From NCBI RefSeq assembly GCF_000382305.1, contig NZ_KB908023.1:1-64000 (forward strand): a stretch of DNA of 64,000 nucleotides, given 5' to 3'. The notes below the pieces were generated by a model. The model did not search any database. It had not been told where the DNA came from and saw only the letters and a program-made list of their open reading frames with translations. The DNA comes from Vitreoscilla stercoraria DSM 513 (GTDB taxonomy: Bacteria > Pseudomonadota > Gammaproteobacteria > Burkholderiales > Neisseriaceae). A program made the position numbers and the translations under genes. This document shows, piece by piece, positions 19,506 to 27,934 of this stretch (the first letter of the stretch is position 1; each line of letters starts with the position of its first letter).

Positions 19506-20663
19506 ATGAATACACAGTATTTTGATGGTTTGATTGTGGGTGGCGGCTTGGTTGGTGCAGCCATGGCTTTGTCTTTGGCAGAACAAGGCAAGCACATTGC
19601 ATTGCTAGAACCTTCCCCGCCATCATTGGATTTGCAATCCACCGACAAGCATTGGGATGCACGCATTTACGCCATCAGTCCCAGCAACGAAGCTTTTTTA
19701 CGCTCATTGCAAGCATGGCCTGAAGCCCAACGCACTCAAAGCGTCCTGAAAATGGATGTCCAAGGTGATGCAGGTGGGCGCATTGAATTTGATGCCCAAG
19801 CCATACACACACCACACCTGACTTCGATTGTAGAAAACCGATGGTTGCTACAAGCTTTGTGGCAACGCTTGCATGCTTATTGCAATGTCACCATTTTTGC
19901 TCATACTGCCACCACCTTAACACAAGAAATCGACGCCATCAGTTTGCATTTGGACAATGGTGATATTTTGTCTGCGCCGTTATTAATGGCTGCCGATGGT
20001 GCCAATTCTTGGGTGCGCTCGCAAACCGATATTCACACCGATTCCAAGCCTTATCACCATCATGGCATCGTCGCCAATTATCAAGTGCAAAAGCCGCACG
20101 GTGCCACAGCAAGACAATGGTTTAAAGATGGTGATGTTTTAGCCTATTTGCCGCTGCCTGAACAACAAATTTCCATCGTCTGGTCTAGCCACCAAGCCCA
20201 AGCGTTAATGGCTTTAAGCGATGCAGAATTTGCCGAACAAGTTGCCGCTCAAGGCGAACACAGCTTGGGCAAACTCACGCCTATTGGCAAACGCTTTGCG
20301 TTTGAACTGATTTTACGCCGCCCTGCCAATATGTATGCGCCACGCATTGCCTTATTAGGCGATGCCGCCCACACCATTCATCCATTGGCAGGTCAAGGTG
20401 TGAATCTGGGCTTTGGTGATGTACAAGCCTTAAGCCAATTGTTACGCCTTGCCAAAGATTGGGGCAGCCTCAAAACCTTGCGCAGCTACGAAGCGCAACG
20501 CTTGCATGCAGTGCGCAGCATGCAAATGGGTTGCGATGGCTTATTCCACTTGTTCAAGCCCCAAAACACCCCTTTAAGTTGGGTACGCAATAGCGGCCTG
20601 AATATGGTGAATCAATTAAGCGGCCTGAAAAACCATTTGATACGCCAAGCCATGGGTTTATAA
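19506..20663 (+). CDS. UbiI/UbiF-type FAD monooxygenase
   Basis: A 385-residue paralogue of the upstream gene. It has LIVGGGLVGAAMAL (9-22), LLMAADGANSWVRSQ (DG motif) and the FAD segment LLGDAAHTIHPLAGQGVNLG. It probably hydroxylates another position of the ubiquinone ring. Whether it is UbiI, UbiF or UbiM cannot be decided by eye. The DUS-like GGCGTCCTGTAA at 19492-19503 fills the gap between the two genes, and another copy (19738-19751) lies inside the coding region. Confidence 0.82.
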   Translation: MNTQYFDGLIVGGGLVGAAMALSLAEQGKHIALLEPSPPSLDLQSTDKHWDARIYAISPSNEAFLRSLQAWPEAQRTQSVLKMDVQGDAGGRIEFDAQAIHTPHLTSIVENRWLLQALWQRLHAYCNVTIFAHTATTLTQEIDAISLHLDNGDILSAPLLMAADGANSWVRSQTDIHTDSKPYHHHGIVANYQVQKPHGATARQWFKDGDVLAYLPLPEQQISIVWSSHQAQALMALSDAEFAEQVAAQGEHSLGKLTPIGKRFAFELILRRPANMYAPRIALLGDAAHTIHPLAGQGVNLGFGDVQALSQLLRLAKDWGSLKTLRSYEAQRLHAVRSMQMGCDGLFHLFKPQNTPLSWVRNSGLNMVNQLSGLKNHLIRQAMGL

Positions 20664-20764
20664 CATTCCGCCTTAACCCACAGTGGCGCCACAGACAGTT
20701 TTCTTGTTTCTTGCGCCGCTTTGCCCTACACTTGAATAACGTTACACTCTCATATTGACTCACC

Positions 20765-21388
20765 ATGACAGACCAAATCAACCATTGGGGCGGTAAACGC
20801 CAAGGTGCTGGCCGCAAATGCCAGCCCGAAACCTTGGCCACTGTGGTCAAACGCGTCCCTAAAGCATTGGTGCCGATGCTAGACAATGCCATTGCACAAC
20901 TCAAACGCCAACAACGCCTTGCTTGCCAACAAGATACCGTCTTGCCTGAACAAATTTTCAAACTTTTGCCGAGCAATTTATTGCAGCAAACAGCAGCCAA
21001 TATTCCTTTAGCCACCGAAAAAATCCCCGCAGGCATCCCCTCACCGATTGAAACCCATGTTGAAGAATATGTGGATTTAAACCGCTATTTGGTTGAGCAT
21101 CCCGAACACACTTTCATGGTGCGTGCAGGTGGTGATTCGATGCAAGATGCTGGCATAGACAAAGAAGATTTACTCATCATAGACCGCTCTTTGACACCGC
21201 GCCACCGTGATATTGTCATGGCCGATACGGGCAACGACTTCACCATCAAACGCTTGCATTTACATGCTGCACACTTTGAATTACATCCTGAAAACGCACA
21301 AGCGCGCTATTCAATACTCAAACCCCAAGCACACGATCAATGGCAAATCGTCGGTGTGGTCACCTCCATCATCAAAACGCTACGATAA
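20765..21388 (+). CDS. UmuD/LexA-like autoprotease with long N-terminal region
   Basis: This 207-residue protein has an S24 peptidase C-terminal domain. The cleavage site is PA89-G90-IPSP, the nucleophile S125 sits in GGDSMQDAG, and the base is K162 in DFTIKRL. Spacing from cleavage Gly to Ser (35) and Ser to Lys (37) equals that of E. coli UmuD. The first 89 residues are not UmuD-like. They start with WGGKRQGAGRK, a basic motif seen in some DNA-binding proteins, followed by amphipathic helices. No umuC lies nearby. It may be a repressor-type LexA homologue rather than a polymerase subunit. Confidence 0.8.
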   Translation: MTDQINHWGGKRQGAGRKCQPETLATVVKRVPKALVPMLDNAIAQLKRQQRLACQQDTVLPEQIFKLLPSNLLQQTAANIPLATEKIPAGIPSPIETHVEEYVDLNRYLVEHPEHTFMVRAGGDSMQDAGIDKEDLLIIDRSLTPRHRDIVMADTGNDFTIKRLHLHAAHFELHPENAQARYSILKPQAHDQWQIVGVVTSIIKTLR

Positions 21389-21410
21389 AAAGTTTAGCCC
21401 AATATGAATC

Positions 21411-21436
21411 ACCGCTGTCACCACAGCGGTTTTTTC
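21411..21436 (+). terminator. Intrinsic terminator after the UmuD-like gene
   Basis: ACCGCTGT and ACAGCGGT form an 8-base stem with loop CACC, followed by six T on plus. It begins 22 bases after the stop codon. It is not made of the repeat word. Confidence 0.85.
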
Positions 21437-21545
21437 ATGCTCATAAAAAACCACAGCTGCGGCACAATTACACCAGCTCATTTTACAAATCCAAACGACT
21501 TTTGTTAAACTTGATTTAAGTTACACATTTCAAAAAGGCGGTTGT

Positions 21546-21821
21546 ATGTTACCTAAATCAGCCCAAAACCACGCACCTATGTTTTATCAAAGCGCCAAAA
21601 CATTGCCCAAACACATCAGCTTGCCGAAAAAAGCCCAAAAATGGCTGTATACAAAACGCATCCACTATTTGCAACAACGCATTGATGCGATACAAGACGC
21701 TTTGCGCTATGAGCTCAAGCAAAATTATCCTGTTCACGAGCAACAATTGCTCATTGCCCGTGCCACACACATGCGCTTGAGCCTCGCCCACAAACAACAA
21801 CGCTTGCTACAAAAATTGTGA
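21546..21821 (+). CDS. Small basic protein of unknown function
   Basis: A 91-residue protein, Lys/Gln/His rich, predicted almost all helical. Two helices dominate: KKAQKWLYTKRIHYLQQRIDAIQDALRYEL and a C-terminal LLIARATHMRLSLAHKQQRLL (shown in part). It lies between two terminators, with GGCGG upstream and an ATG at 21546, so it is probably a single-gene unit. The composition fits a nucleic-acid-binding or coiled-coil protein. I do not recognise the family. Confidence 0.55.
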   Translation: MLPKSAQNHAPMFYQSAKTLPKHISLPKKAQKWLYTKRIHYLQQRIDAIQDALRYELKQNYPVHEQQLLIARATHMRLSLAHKQQRLLQKL

Positions 21822-21859
21822 TATTTATCATTGCTTCAAGCCATGTGTCATCCTCATTC

Positions 21860-21886
21860 AGCGTCCTGTAAACCTTACAGGACGCT
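21860..21886. repeat. Inverted DUS-like pair without a T run
   Basis: AGCGTCCTGTAA (21860-21871) and TTACAGGACGCT (21875-21886) can form a strong hairpin, but no T run follows on either strand. It ends the small basic gene upstream and could still act as a weak terminator. Confidence 0.8.
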
Positions 21887-22408
21887 TATACGCTCAAAAT
21901 ACATATGAATGGCTTAATATGCCATCCTATTTGATTGTGTCACAACCAATAACAAACAACTTTGTTGAGATGTATTGTTCGCTTTAAATTTTTCTTTTTT
22001 ATTGCCAGAAAATGTGTCAGTAATCTTATATCGCATCCACACCAAACAATACATCTAAGTATTCCAATTTGGCCCGATGACTTTCATATTGATGGTGAGT
22101 TGTATCGAATGGAGATTTGCCTAATGTTCCCAAGTTTGACATGTTACGAGCGTGAATTCGGTCAATATTTCAATTGCCATAGATTTGATTGCTTGAATGC
22201 ATCTAGCATAGGCAAAGTCGATAATGTCGCCTAGACACAGATTTTTCAAAACAGATACACTTTAATATTGCTTCACTGTAACACAGATTGATTGCATCGC
22301 TTAAGCAGCGATGTTTTGTGAGATTAGTCTGAATATCGAAGAATTTACTTTGGATGGGTCTGATTCGCCTACAATGATTTTTCAGCGATGACCAATTAAA
22401 TAGGCATA
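21887..22408. other. Unassigned region between a hairpin and the tRNA terminator
   Basis: About 520 bases with no gene I can defend. A 90-codon plus frame (21962-22234) and a 37-codon minus frame (22230-22120) exist but lack ribosome sites and resemble nothing familiar. The position next to a tRNA cluster makes a decayed insertion possible, but I see no inverted ends, integrase motif or tRNA-end duplication. Confidence 0.4.
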
Positions 22409-22434
22409 AAAATAGCCGCTTAAGCGGCTTTTTT
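22409..22434 (-). terminator. Terminator of the tRNA operon
   Basis: AGCCGCTTAAGCGGCT (22414-22429) is a perfect palindrome. A tracts on the left give a T run on minus after the hairpin. It lies 12 bases beyond the last tRNA gene (Leu). T residues on plus make it symmetrical. Confidence 0.85.
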
Positions 22435-22445
22435 ATGTATTAAAG

Positions 22446-22535
22446 TGGTGCCCGGAGCCGGAATCGAACCGGCACGACCTGTTTAGGGTCGACGGATTTT
22501 AAGTCCGTTGTGTCTACCTATTTCACCACCCGGGC
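22446..22535 (-). tRNA. tRNA-Leu (anticodon TAA)
   Basis: The acceptor stem GCCCGGG/CCCGGGC with A73 and an encoded CCA is complete. The anticodon loop CTTAAAA gives TAA. A long variable arm (CGACCCTAAACAGGTCG region) marks a class II leucine tRNA. It is the last gene of the tRNA operon. Confidence 0.95.
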
Positions 22536-22554
22536 ATACTTTAAAACTTGAAAC

Positions 22555-22629
22555 TGGAGGCGGGGGCGCGGATTTAAACCGGCCTGCACAGCTTTGCAAA
22601 CTGTGGCATAGTCACTCTGCCACCCCGCC
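22555..22629 (-). tRNA. Divergent tRNA-Cys-like gene (anticodon GCA)
   Basis: The acceptor stem GGCGGGG/CCCCGCC pairs fully, with U73 and encoded CCA. The anticodon stem ACAGT/GCTGT pairs (one G-U) around loop TTGCAAA, giving GCA. It departs from a normal tRNA in three ways: D-loop G19 is A, T-loop C56 is T (TTTAAAT), and the T stem holds one extra base (C) on its 3' strand, which otherwise pairs fully. It is 75 bases long against 74 for the regular tRNA-Cys next to it. The paired differences argue against simple decay. Confidence 0.75.
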
Positions 22630-22679
22630 ATGATATATGATTTCAATGAATATTCAACATCAAAATCAGTTTGCTAAAC

Positions 22680-22753
22680 TGGAGGCGGAAGCCGGAATCG
22701 AACCGGCGTCTACGGCTTTGCAGGCCGCTGCATAACCACTTTGCTATCCCGCC
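22680..22753 (-). tRNA. tRNA-Cys (anticodon GCA)
   Basis: The acceptor stem GGCGGGA/TTCCGCC (with one G-U), U73 and CCA are encoded. The anticodon stem GCGGC/GCCGT carries loop CTGCAAA. The T arm GCCGG-TTCGATT-CCGGC is canonical. This is the normal cysteine tRNA of the operon. Confidence 0.96.
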
Positions 22754-22803
22754 ATTTAAACTGCTATTTAATCGAAGTGGTTAACTCGATCAAACTTTGA
22801 AAC

Positions 22804-22879
22804 TGGAGCGGGAAACGAGGTTCGAACTCGCGACCTATACCTTGGCAAGGTATCGCTCTACCAACTGAGCTATTCCCGC
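22804..22879 (-). tRNA. tRNA-Gly (anticodon GCC), copy 4 in transcription order
   Basis: GCGGGAA acceptor, anticodon loop TTGCCAA, canonical T loop and encoded CCA, 76 bases. It is identical in sequence to the three upstream copies. Confidence 0.97.
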
Positions 22880-22905
22880 AGAAATCTGCTTGTTCAAAAG
22901 TTTAG

Positions 22906-22981
22906 TGGAGCGGGAAACGAGGTTCGAACTCGCGACCTATACCTTGGCAAGGTATCGCTCTACCAACTGAGCTATTCCCGC
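22906..22981 (-). tRNA. tRNA-Gly (anticodon GCC), copy 3
   Basis: The same 76-base gene as its neighbours. The 26-base spacer to the next copy is identical to the spacer between copies 2 and 3. Confidence 0.97.
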
Positions 22982-23007
22982 AGAAATCTGCTTGTTCAAA
23001 AGTTTAG

Positions 23008-23083
23008 TGGAGCGGGAAACGAGGTTCGAACTCGCGACCTATACCTTGGCAAGGTATCGCTCTACCAACTGAGCTATTCCCGC
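23008..23083 (-). tRNA. tRNA-Gly (anticodon GCC), copy 2
   Basis: The same 76-base gene, with CCA encoded. The upstream spacer to copy 1 differs from the repeated 26-base spacer. Confidence 0.97.
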
Positions 23084-23115
23084 ACTGAAACTTCTGAAAC
23101 TTTTAAATTGTAATT

Positions 23116-23191
23116 TGGAGCGGGAAACGAGGTTCGAACTCGCGACCTATACCTTGGCAAGGTATCGCTCTACCAACTGAGCTATTCCCGC
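23116..23191 (-). tRNA. tRNA-Gly (anticodon GCC), copy 1
   Basis: First tRNA of the operon, 88 bases downstream of pgsA on minus. Same sequence as the other three glycine copies. Confidence 0.97.
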
Positions 23192-23279
23192 CTCTCTGTC
23201 TTGCTAATCACTTCATCGCTGAAGAGATGTGCATTATAAGGCATCTATAATTTATGTCAACACCCTTTTTCAATAAAAA

Positions 23280-23846
23280 TCACTCTTTGTAATCAGCAAA
23301 AGCGACCTTTAAATAGTAACACATTGACCAAACAGTTAAAATCACTGCAGCAGCCATTAAAATATTACCAAAAAAAATCAAATTCATTCCAAAAAAATCT
23401 TCAGAACCCACCAAAAGCATCACAATCGCTGCCATTTGCGCCGCTGTTTTAAACTTACCAATCTGTGCCACAGCAACATTATTGCGTCGACCCAATTGCG
23501 CCATCCATTCTCTTAGCGCAGAGATAGTGATTTCTCGGCCAATGATAATCATCGCAAAAAAAGCATAAGTGCGGTCGAGGCTCACCAACAAAATCAATGC
23601 CACAGCCACCATCAATTTGTCTGCCACAGGATCTAAAAAAGCACCGAAACTAGAGGTTTGATTCCATTTACGCGCCAAATAACCATCTAACCAATCGGTC
23701 ACTGCTGCCACAGTAAAAATAATCGCAGCCCACCAATTGACCGACTCTTCACTGAGCCAGCTATCAGGCAAATAAAATAAAACCGTAAATACCGGTATCA
23801 GCCACACACGCAGCCACGTCAATAAAATAGGGATGTTCCACTTCAT
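23280..23846 (-). CDS. pgsA: CDP-diacylglycerol-glycerol-3-phosphate 3-phosphatidyltransferase
   Basis: A 188-residue membrane enzyme of phosphatidylglycerol synthesis. The CDP-alcohol phosphotransferase motif is visible as TDWLDGYLARKWNQTSSFGAFLDPVADK (shown in part: D-G-x2-A-R-x8-G-x3-D-x3-D), about 50-76. Four or more hydrophobic segments follow. The gene lies 13 bases after uvrC and upstream of the tRNA operon, the same uvrC-pgsA-Gly-Cys-Leu order known from E. coli. Confidence 0.96.
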   Translation of the reverse strand: MKWNIPILLTWLRVWLIPVFTVLFYLPDSWLSEESVNWWAAIIFTVAAVTDWLDGYLARKWNQTSSFGAFLDPVADKLMVAVALILLVSLDRTYAFFAMIIIGREITISALREWMAQLGRRNNVAVAQIGKFKTAAQMAAIVMLLVGSEDFFGMNLIFFGNILMAAAVILTVWSMCYYLKVAFADYKE

Positions 23847-23859
23847 AACAAAATCACGA

Positions 23860-25689
23860 TCAAGATGAATGTAAGGTGTCGTATATTATTTGCGCCAATT
23901 GGGCACTGATGCCATCAACTTGCGCAATATCGTCTTTACTTGCCGCCATCATACCTCTTAAACCACCAAAACGGGTGAGCAAATTCTTGCGTCTCTTCGG
24001 TCCGATACCAGGAATATCAAGTAAATTAGACTGTAATCGTGTCTTAGCACGTTTATTGCGGTGCCCTGTAATGGCAAATCGATGTGCTTCATCCCGAATG
24101 GTTTGCAACAAATGCAACGCAGGATGTTGCGCAGGCAAGCTAAAAACTTCGTTGGTTTGCGCCAAAATCAGCTCTTCTAAACCTGCTTTGCGCTCAGGTC
24201 CTTTGGCAATGCCGACAATCATCACATTTAAATCCAACTCTTGCCATACCTGCATTGCCATCGCAACTTGACCTTTGCCACCATCAATCAACACCACATC
24301 AGGCCAAACCACAGTTTCACCATTACTTGCCGCTTCTTTCAGGCCGCCATAGCGGCGCAATAAGACTTCTTTCATCGCAGCGTAATCATCACCTGCCGCC
24401 GTCGTTTGAATATTAAAGCGGCGGTATTGCGAAGGCTGCATGGCGCCATCGTCATACACCACGCAAGAGGCCACCGTCGCCTCACCTTGAGTATGGCTGA
24501 TATCAAAACATTCCAAACGTTGTATGTCTTGCCTATTTAACACACTCGCCAATGCATCCAAACGCATCAATTGGGTATTTTTTTGTTGTAGCTTTTGGGT
24601 AATCGCAATGCGCGCATTTTGCTGCGCCATTTCTAACCACACTTTACGTTGACCTGTGGTTTGAGTAATAAAAACCACATTCTGCGAAGATTCTTGATTC
24701 AAAGCGGCCTGTAAATCTGGTGCGATGACAAAATCACTGAGAATGATTTTAGGTTTGTCTTTGCCTAAATAATGTTGCGCGACGAAACTTTGCGCACTGT
24801 CTTCCAAACTTTGCCAAGAGGCATCAAATTGTTCTGGAAAGAAATGACGATCTCCCACCAAACGCCCACCACGCACACTACTCCAATGCACACACAACAA
24901 ACCTTGCTCTAATACGGCTGACAAAATATCAATGTCTTGAATTTTTTGTCCCGCTTGCATATCAACATATTGTTGTGATTGCAAAGTGCCCAACGCCACA
25001 ATTTGGTCACGCAATACCGCCGCTTTTTCAAACTCAAACTCTTCCGCAGCTTGCTGCATTTTTTCTTGTAATTGCAACAACAATTGGTCGGTTTTGCCTT
25101 GTAAAAATTGAATGGCTTGCTGCACCACTTCTTGATACCTACTTGCCTCAATCAAACCCACGCAAGGCGCGCTGCATCTTTTGATTTGATGTAACAAACA
25201 AGGTCGTTGGCGATTGGCAAAAACGCTGTCCTCACAAGTACGCAATTGAAACACTTTTTGCAACACTTCCATACTTTGTCGCACTGCTTGGCCATTAGGA
25301 TAAGGACCAAAAAAATGTTTGCGTCCGATGACACTGCCACGGTGATAAACCATGCGTGCAAATTCATGCTCACTCAAAATCAAATAAGGATAGGTTTTGT
25401 CATCACGAAACAAGATATTGTATTTGGGCGACAGCGCTTTGATGAAGTTGTTTTCCAATACCAAAGCTTCGGCTTCAGAGCGCGTCACTGTGATTTCAAT
25501 ATGTGCCACTTGCTTAAGCATCAATTGAATTCGTGGCGACAAATCGGTTTTTTGAAAATAACTGCCCACCCTTTTTTTCAAATTAACCGCTTTGCCCACA
25601 TAAAGGACTTGCCCGGCGGCATCAAACATACGATACACACCGGGCAATTGTGGCAAGCTGCTGACAAATATTGCAATATCAAAAGACAT
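23860..25689 (-). CDS. uvrC: Excinuclease ABC subunit C
   Basis: The 609-residue nucleotide excision repair nuclease. The N-terminal GIY-YIG domain shows LPGVYRMFDAAGQVLYVGKA (15-34) and KKRVGSYF. A UvrB-binding UVR segment lies near 205-235 (EEFEFEKAAVLRDQI). The C-terminal RNase H-like endonuclease (ECFDISHTQG, VLIDGGKGQ) and helix-hairpin-helix repeats (LLDIPGIGPKRRKNLL) follow. Length is normal for the family. It heads the uvrC-pgsA-tRNA unit. Confidence 0.98.
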   Translation of the reverse strand: MSFDIAIFVSSLPQLPGVYRMFDAAGQVLYVGKAVNLKKRVGSYFQKTDLSPRIQLMLKQVAHIEITVTRSEAEALVLENNFIKALSPKYNILFRDDKTYPYLILSEHEFARMVYHRGSVIGRKHFFGPYPNGQAVRQSMEVLQKVFQLRTCEDSVFANRQRPCLLHQIKRCSAPCVGLIEASRYQEVVQQAIQFLQGKTDQLLLQLQEKMQQAAEEFEFEKAAVLRDQIVALGTLQSQQYVDMQAGQKIQDIDILSAVLEQGLLCVHWSSVRGGRLVGDRHFFPEQFDASWQSLEDSAQSFVAQHYLGKDKPKIILSDFVIAPDLQAALNQESSQNVVFITQTTGQRKVWLEMAQQNARIAITQKLQQKNTQLMRLDALASVLNRQDIQRLECFDISHTQGEATVASCVVYDDGAMQPSQYRRFNIQTTAAGDDYAAMKEVLLRRYGGLKEAASNGETVVWPDVVLIDGGKGQVAMAMQVWQELDLNVMIVGIAKGPERKAGLEELILAQTNEVFSLPAQHPALHLLQTIRDEAHRFAITGHRNKRAKTRLQSNLLDIPGIGPKRRKNLLTRFGGLRGMMAASKDDIAQVDGISAQLAQIIYDTLHSS

Positions 25690-25709
25690 ATGCCCAACAG
25701 CCCATCAAA

Positions 25710-26189
25710 TTAATTACAGAATTTTTGGATGTCAGCTTGATAGCCTGCTACCAAAGCTTCGCGATTGTTCACACGACTACTGGTTTGCACGTTTTGCAAA
25801 TTCATTTTTGCACTGGTGCAGTTTTGAGAACGCATTTGCTTATTTTGTTCTTCTACTTTTTTATTTTCTTCTTCTTGACGCTTGTTTTCAAGTGCCACTT
25901 TGGCATTGAGCGCTGCTTGTTGGTCAGCCAAACTCGCATCACTGCCTACTGGTGCCGTGGTACCAATTTGTCCGCCAGCAGGGCTGCCTGAAACACCTGA
26001 ATCGACTTTGTTCACTGTCTGTGAGCGCACATTCATGGTACTGATATTGTGGGTCGTCAAGTTGCGCGGTGTGTCTGAATACACAGCATTACCACTTTGC
26101 CCTTTCCACGTAAAAACAGTCGACGCAGATGCCATACCGATAGCACCCATCAAAGCGATTGTTAAAATGCTTTTTACTGACTTTTTCAT
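25710..26189 (-). CDS. DUF4124-type periplasmic protein
   Basis: A 159-residue protein with a signal peptide (MKKSVKSILTIALMGAIGMA, cleavage about 22). The short VFTWKGQSGNAVYSDTP segment at 25-41 matches the DUF4124 pattern of 'Y-W-D--G---YSD-PP'. A Gln/Lys/Glu-rich coiled coil (about 85-120) follows, then two cysteines near the C-terminus. Such proteins are common in Betaproteobacteria, with unknown function. It follows uvrC convergently spaced by 20 bases on the same strand. Confidence 0.75.
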   Translation of the reverse strand: MKKSVKSILTIALMGAIGMASASTVFTWKGQSGNAVYSDTPRNLTTHNISTMNVRSQTVNKVDSGVSGSPAGGQIGTTAPVGSDASLADQQAALNAKVALENKRQEEENKKVEEQNKQMRSQNCTSAKMNLQNVQTSSRVNNREALVAGYQADIQKFCN

Positions 26190-26291
26190 GTCACCCGTTC
26201 CCTTTGACGATTATTATGTATTGATTGATGTCTATTTTAGCCTCAAAGCACAATAGATGTCATGGGTATGTCACGCTACACTTTGAAAAGC

Positions 26292-26320
26292 TTAACGCCA
26301 AGGCACAAATTTGATACAAT
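26292..26320 (+). promoter_or_regulatory. Candidate sigma-70 promoter of guaB
   Basis: TTAACG (26292-26297) and TACAAT (26315-26320) are separated by 17 bases and lie 31 bases upstream of the guaB ATG. The -10 fits 5 of 6, the -35 fits 4 of 6. Confidence 0.5.
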
Positions 26321-26350
26321 TTCGCTTTGTGACCACGAAAGAAGCTTCAA

Positions 26351-27811
26351 ATGCGCATAGTCGAAAAAGCCTATACTTTCGACGACGTTTTATTGGTACC
26401 GGCCCATTCTACCGTCTTACCTCGCGACGTCTCTCTAAAAACCCCTTTGACCCGCAATATTTCTTTAAATATCCCGCTCGTGTCTGCTGCTATGGACACT
26501 GTCACTGAAGCCAAATTGGCCATTGCCATCGCCCAAGAAGGCGGCATCGGCATCATGCACAAAAACATGACCATCGAACGCCAAGCTCGTGCTGTAGCCA
26601 AAGTGAAGCGTCATGAAAGTGGTATTGTCAAAGAGCCTGTGACCATTGCACCAAATTTATTGGTTCGCGATTTGATTGATTTGATTCGCAAACACAAAAT
26701 TTCTGGCTTGCCAGTGATAGAAGACGGCAAAGTCGTTGGTTTGGTAACCAATCGTGACTTGCGTTTTGAAAAACGTTTGGATCAAACCGTGGCTTCTATC
26801 ATGACGCCTAAAGAACGTTTGGTCACTGTGCCTGAAGGCAGTTCAATCGAAGAAGCTCGTGAAATCATGCACGAACACAAAGTAGAACGTGTGTTGGTGA
26901 TTAACGATGCTTGGGAATTGAAAGGCTTAATCACAGTTAAAGACATCTTGAAAACCTCAACCTTCCCAAGTGCCAATAAAGATGCCAATGGCAGCTTGCG
27001 TGTCGGTGCTGCTGTCGGTGTGGGTGCGGAAACTGACGAACGTGTAGCGGCTTTAGTGGCAGCAGGCGTGGATGTGATTGTCGTGGATACGGCTCACGGC
27101 CACAGCCAAGGTGTGATTGACCGCGTGCGCTGGGTCAAAGAAACCTACCCTCAAGTAGATGTGATTGGTGGCAACATCGCCACTGCCAAAGCCGCTTTGG
27201 ATTTGGTTGCAGCAGGCGCAGACGGCGTGAAAGTCGGTATCGGCCCTGGTTCTATTTGTACCACGCGTATTGTTGCAGGTGTGGGCGTACCTCAATTGAC
27301 GGCCATTCACAATGTTTCAGAAGCTTTAAAAGACACTGGCGTACCTTTGATTGCTGACGGTGGTATTCGTTTTTCAGGCGATGTGTCTAAAGCATTGGCA
27401 GCAGGTGCTTCTGCGGTGATGCTTGGCGGCATGTTTGCAGGTACCGATGAAGCTCCTGGTGAAATCGAATTGTACCAAGGTCGTTCGTACAAATCTTACC
27501 GTGGTATGGGTTCTTTGGGTGCGATGAGCCAAGGTTCTTCTGATCGTTACTTCCAAGACACGGTGTCTAGCAGCGACAAATACGTTCCTGAAGGCATTGA
27601 AGGCCGCGTGCCTTACAAAGGCCCTATCGTGAACATCATTCACCAATTGGTAGGCGGTTTGCGCTCTAGCATGGGTTATTTGGGTTGCGAATCCATCAAA
27701 GCAATGCACGAACGTGCAGAATTTGTGGAAATCACAGCAGCAGGTATGAGTGAGTCGCACGTACATGATGTGCAAATCACCAAAGAAGCACCAAACTACC
27801 ACGCACGTTAA
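26351..27811 (+). CDS. guaB: Inosine-5'-monophosphate dehydrogenase
   Basis: A 486-residue cytoplasmic enzyme that oxidises IMP to XMP, the first committed step of GMP synthesis. The catalytic loop [17 protein letters not shown] carries the nucleophilic Cys near residue 303. Two CBS domains (about 95-205) interrupt the barrel, with [19 protein letters not shown] and the paired [16 protein letters not shown]. The flap RYFQDT and the monovalent-cation site are conserved. It is a single-gene unit between a promoter and a DUS-pair terminator. Confidence 0.98.
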   Translation: MRIVEKAYTFDDVLLVPAHSTVLPRDVSLKTPLTRNISLNIPLVSAAMDTVTEAKLAIAIAQEGGIGIMHKNMTIERQARAVAKVKRHESGIVKEPVTIAPNLLVRDLIDLIRKHKISGLPVIEDGKVVGLVTNRDLRFEKRLDQTVASIMTPKERLVTVPEGSSIEEAREIMHEHKVERVLVINDAWELKGLITVKDILKTSTFPSANKDANGSLRVGAAVGVGAETDERVAALVAAGVDVIVVDTAHGHSQGVIDRVRWVKETYPQVDVIGGNIATAKAALDLVAAGADGVKVGIGPGSICTTRIVAGVGVPQLTAIHNVSEALKDTGVPLIADGGIRFSGDVSKALAAGASAVMLGGMFAGTDEAPGEIELYQGRSYKSYRGMGSLGAMSQGSSDRYFQDTVSSSDKYVPEGIEGRVPYKGPIVNIIHQLVGGLRSSMGYLGCESIKAMHERAEFVEITAAGMSESHVHDVQITKEAPNYHAR

Positions 27812-27845
27812 TATGAACGAACCATTCGGTCTGTTTATATGAATC

Positions 27846-27879
27846 AAGCGTCCTGTAAATATTTACAGGACGCTTTTTT
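27846..27879 (+). terminator. Terminator of guaB from an inverted DUS-like pair
   Basis: AAGCGTCCTGTAA (27846-27858) and TTTACAGGACGCTT (27862-27875) form the stem, followed by a T run. It starts 34 bases after the stop codon. Confidence 0.9.
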
Positions 27880-27934
27880 AATCAGCATAAAAAAATAAGG
27901 CCTATATCAGACCTTATTTAGAGATTGAACGATT

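Larger units (their letters stand above)
22804..23083. repeat. Tandem 102-base repeats holding tRNA-Gly genes
   Basis: Three tRNA-Gly genes start exactly 102 bases apart, and two of the spacers between them are identical over 26 bases. This shows recent tandem duplication of a gene-plus-spacer unit. Copy number may vary between strains. Confidence 0.9.

Noticed and set aside
20700..20764. SOS box upstream of the UmuD-like gene
   Set aside because: No CTG-N10-CAG or similar operator is present.
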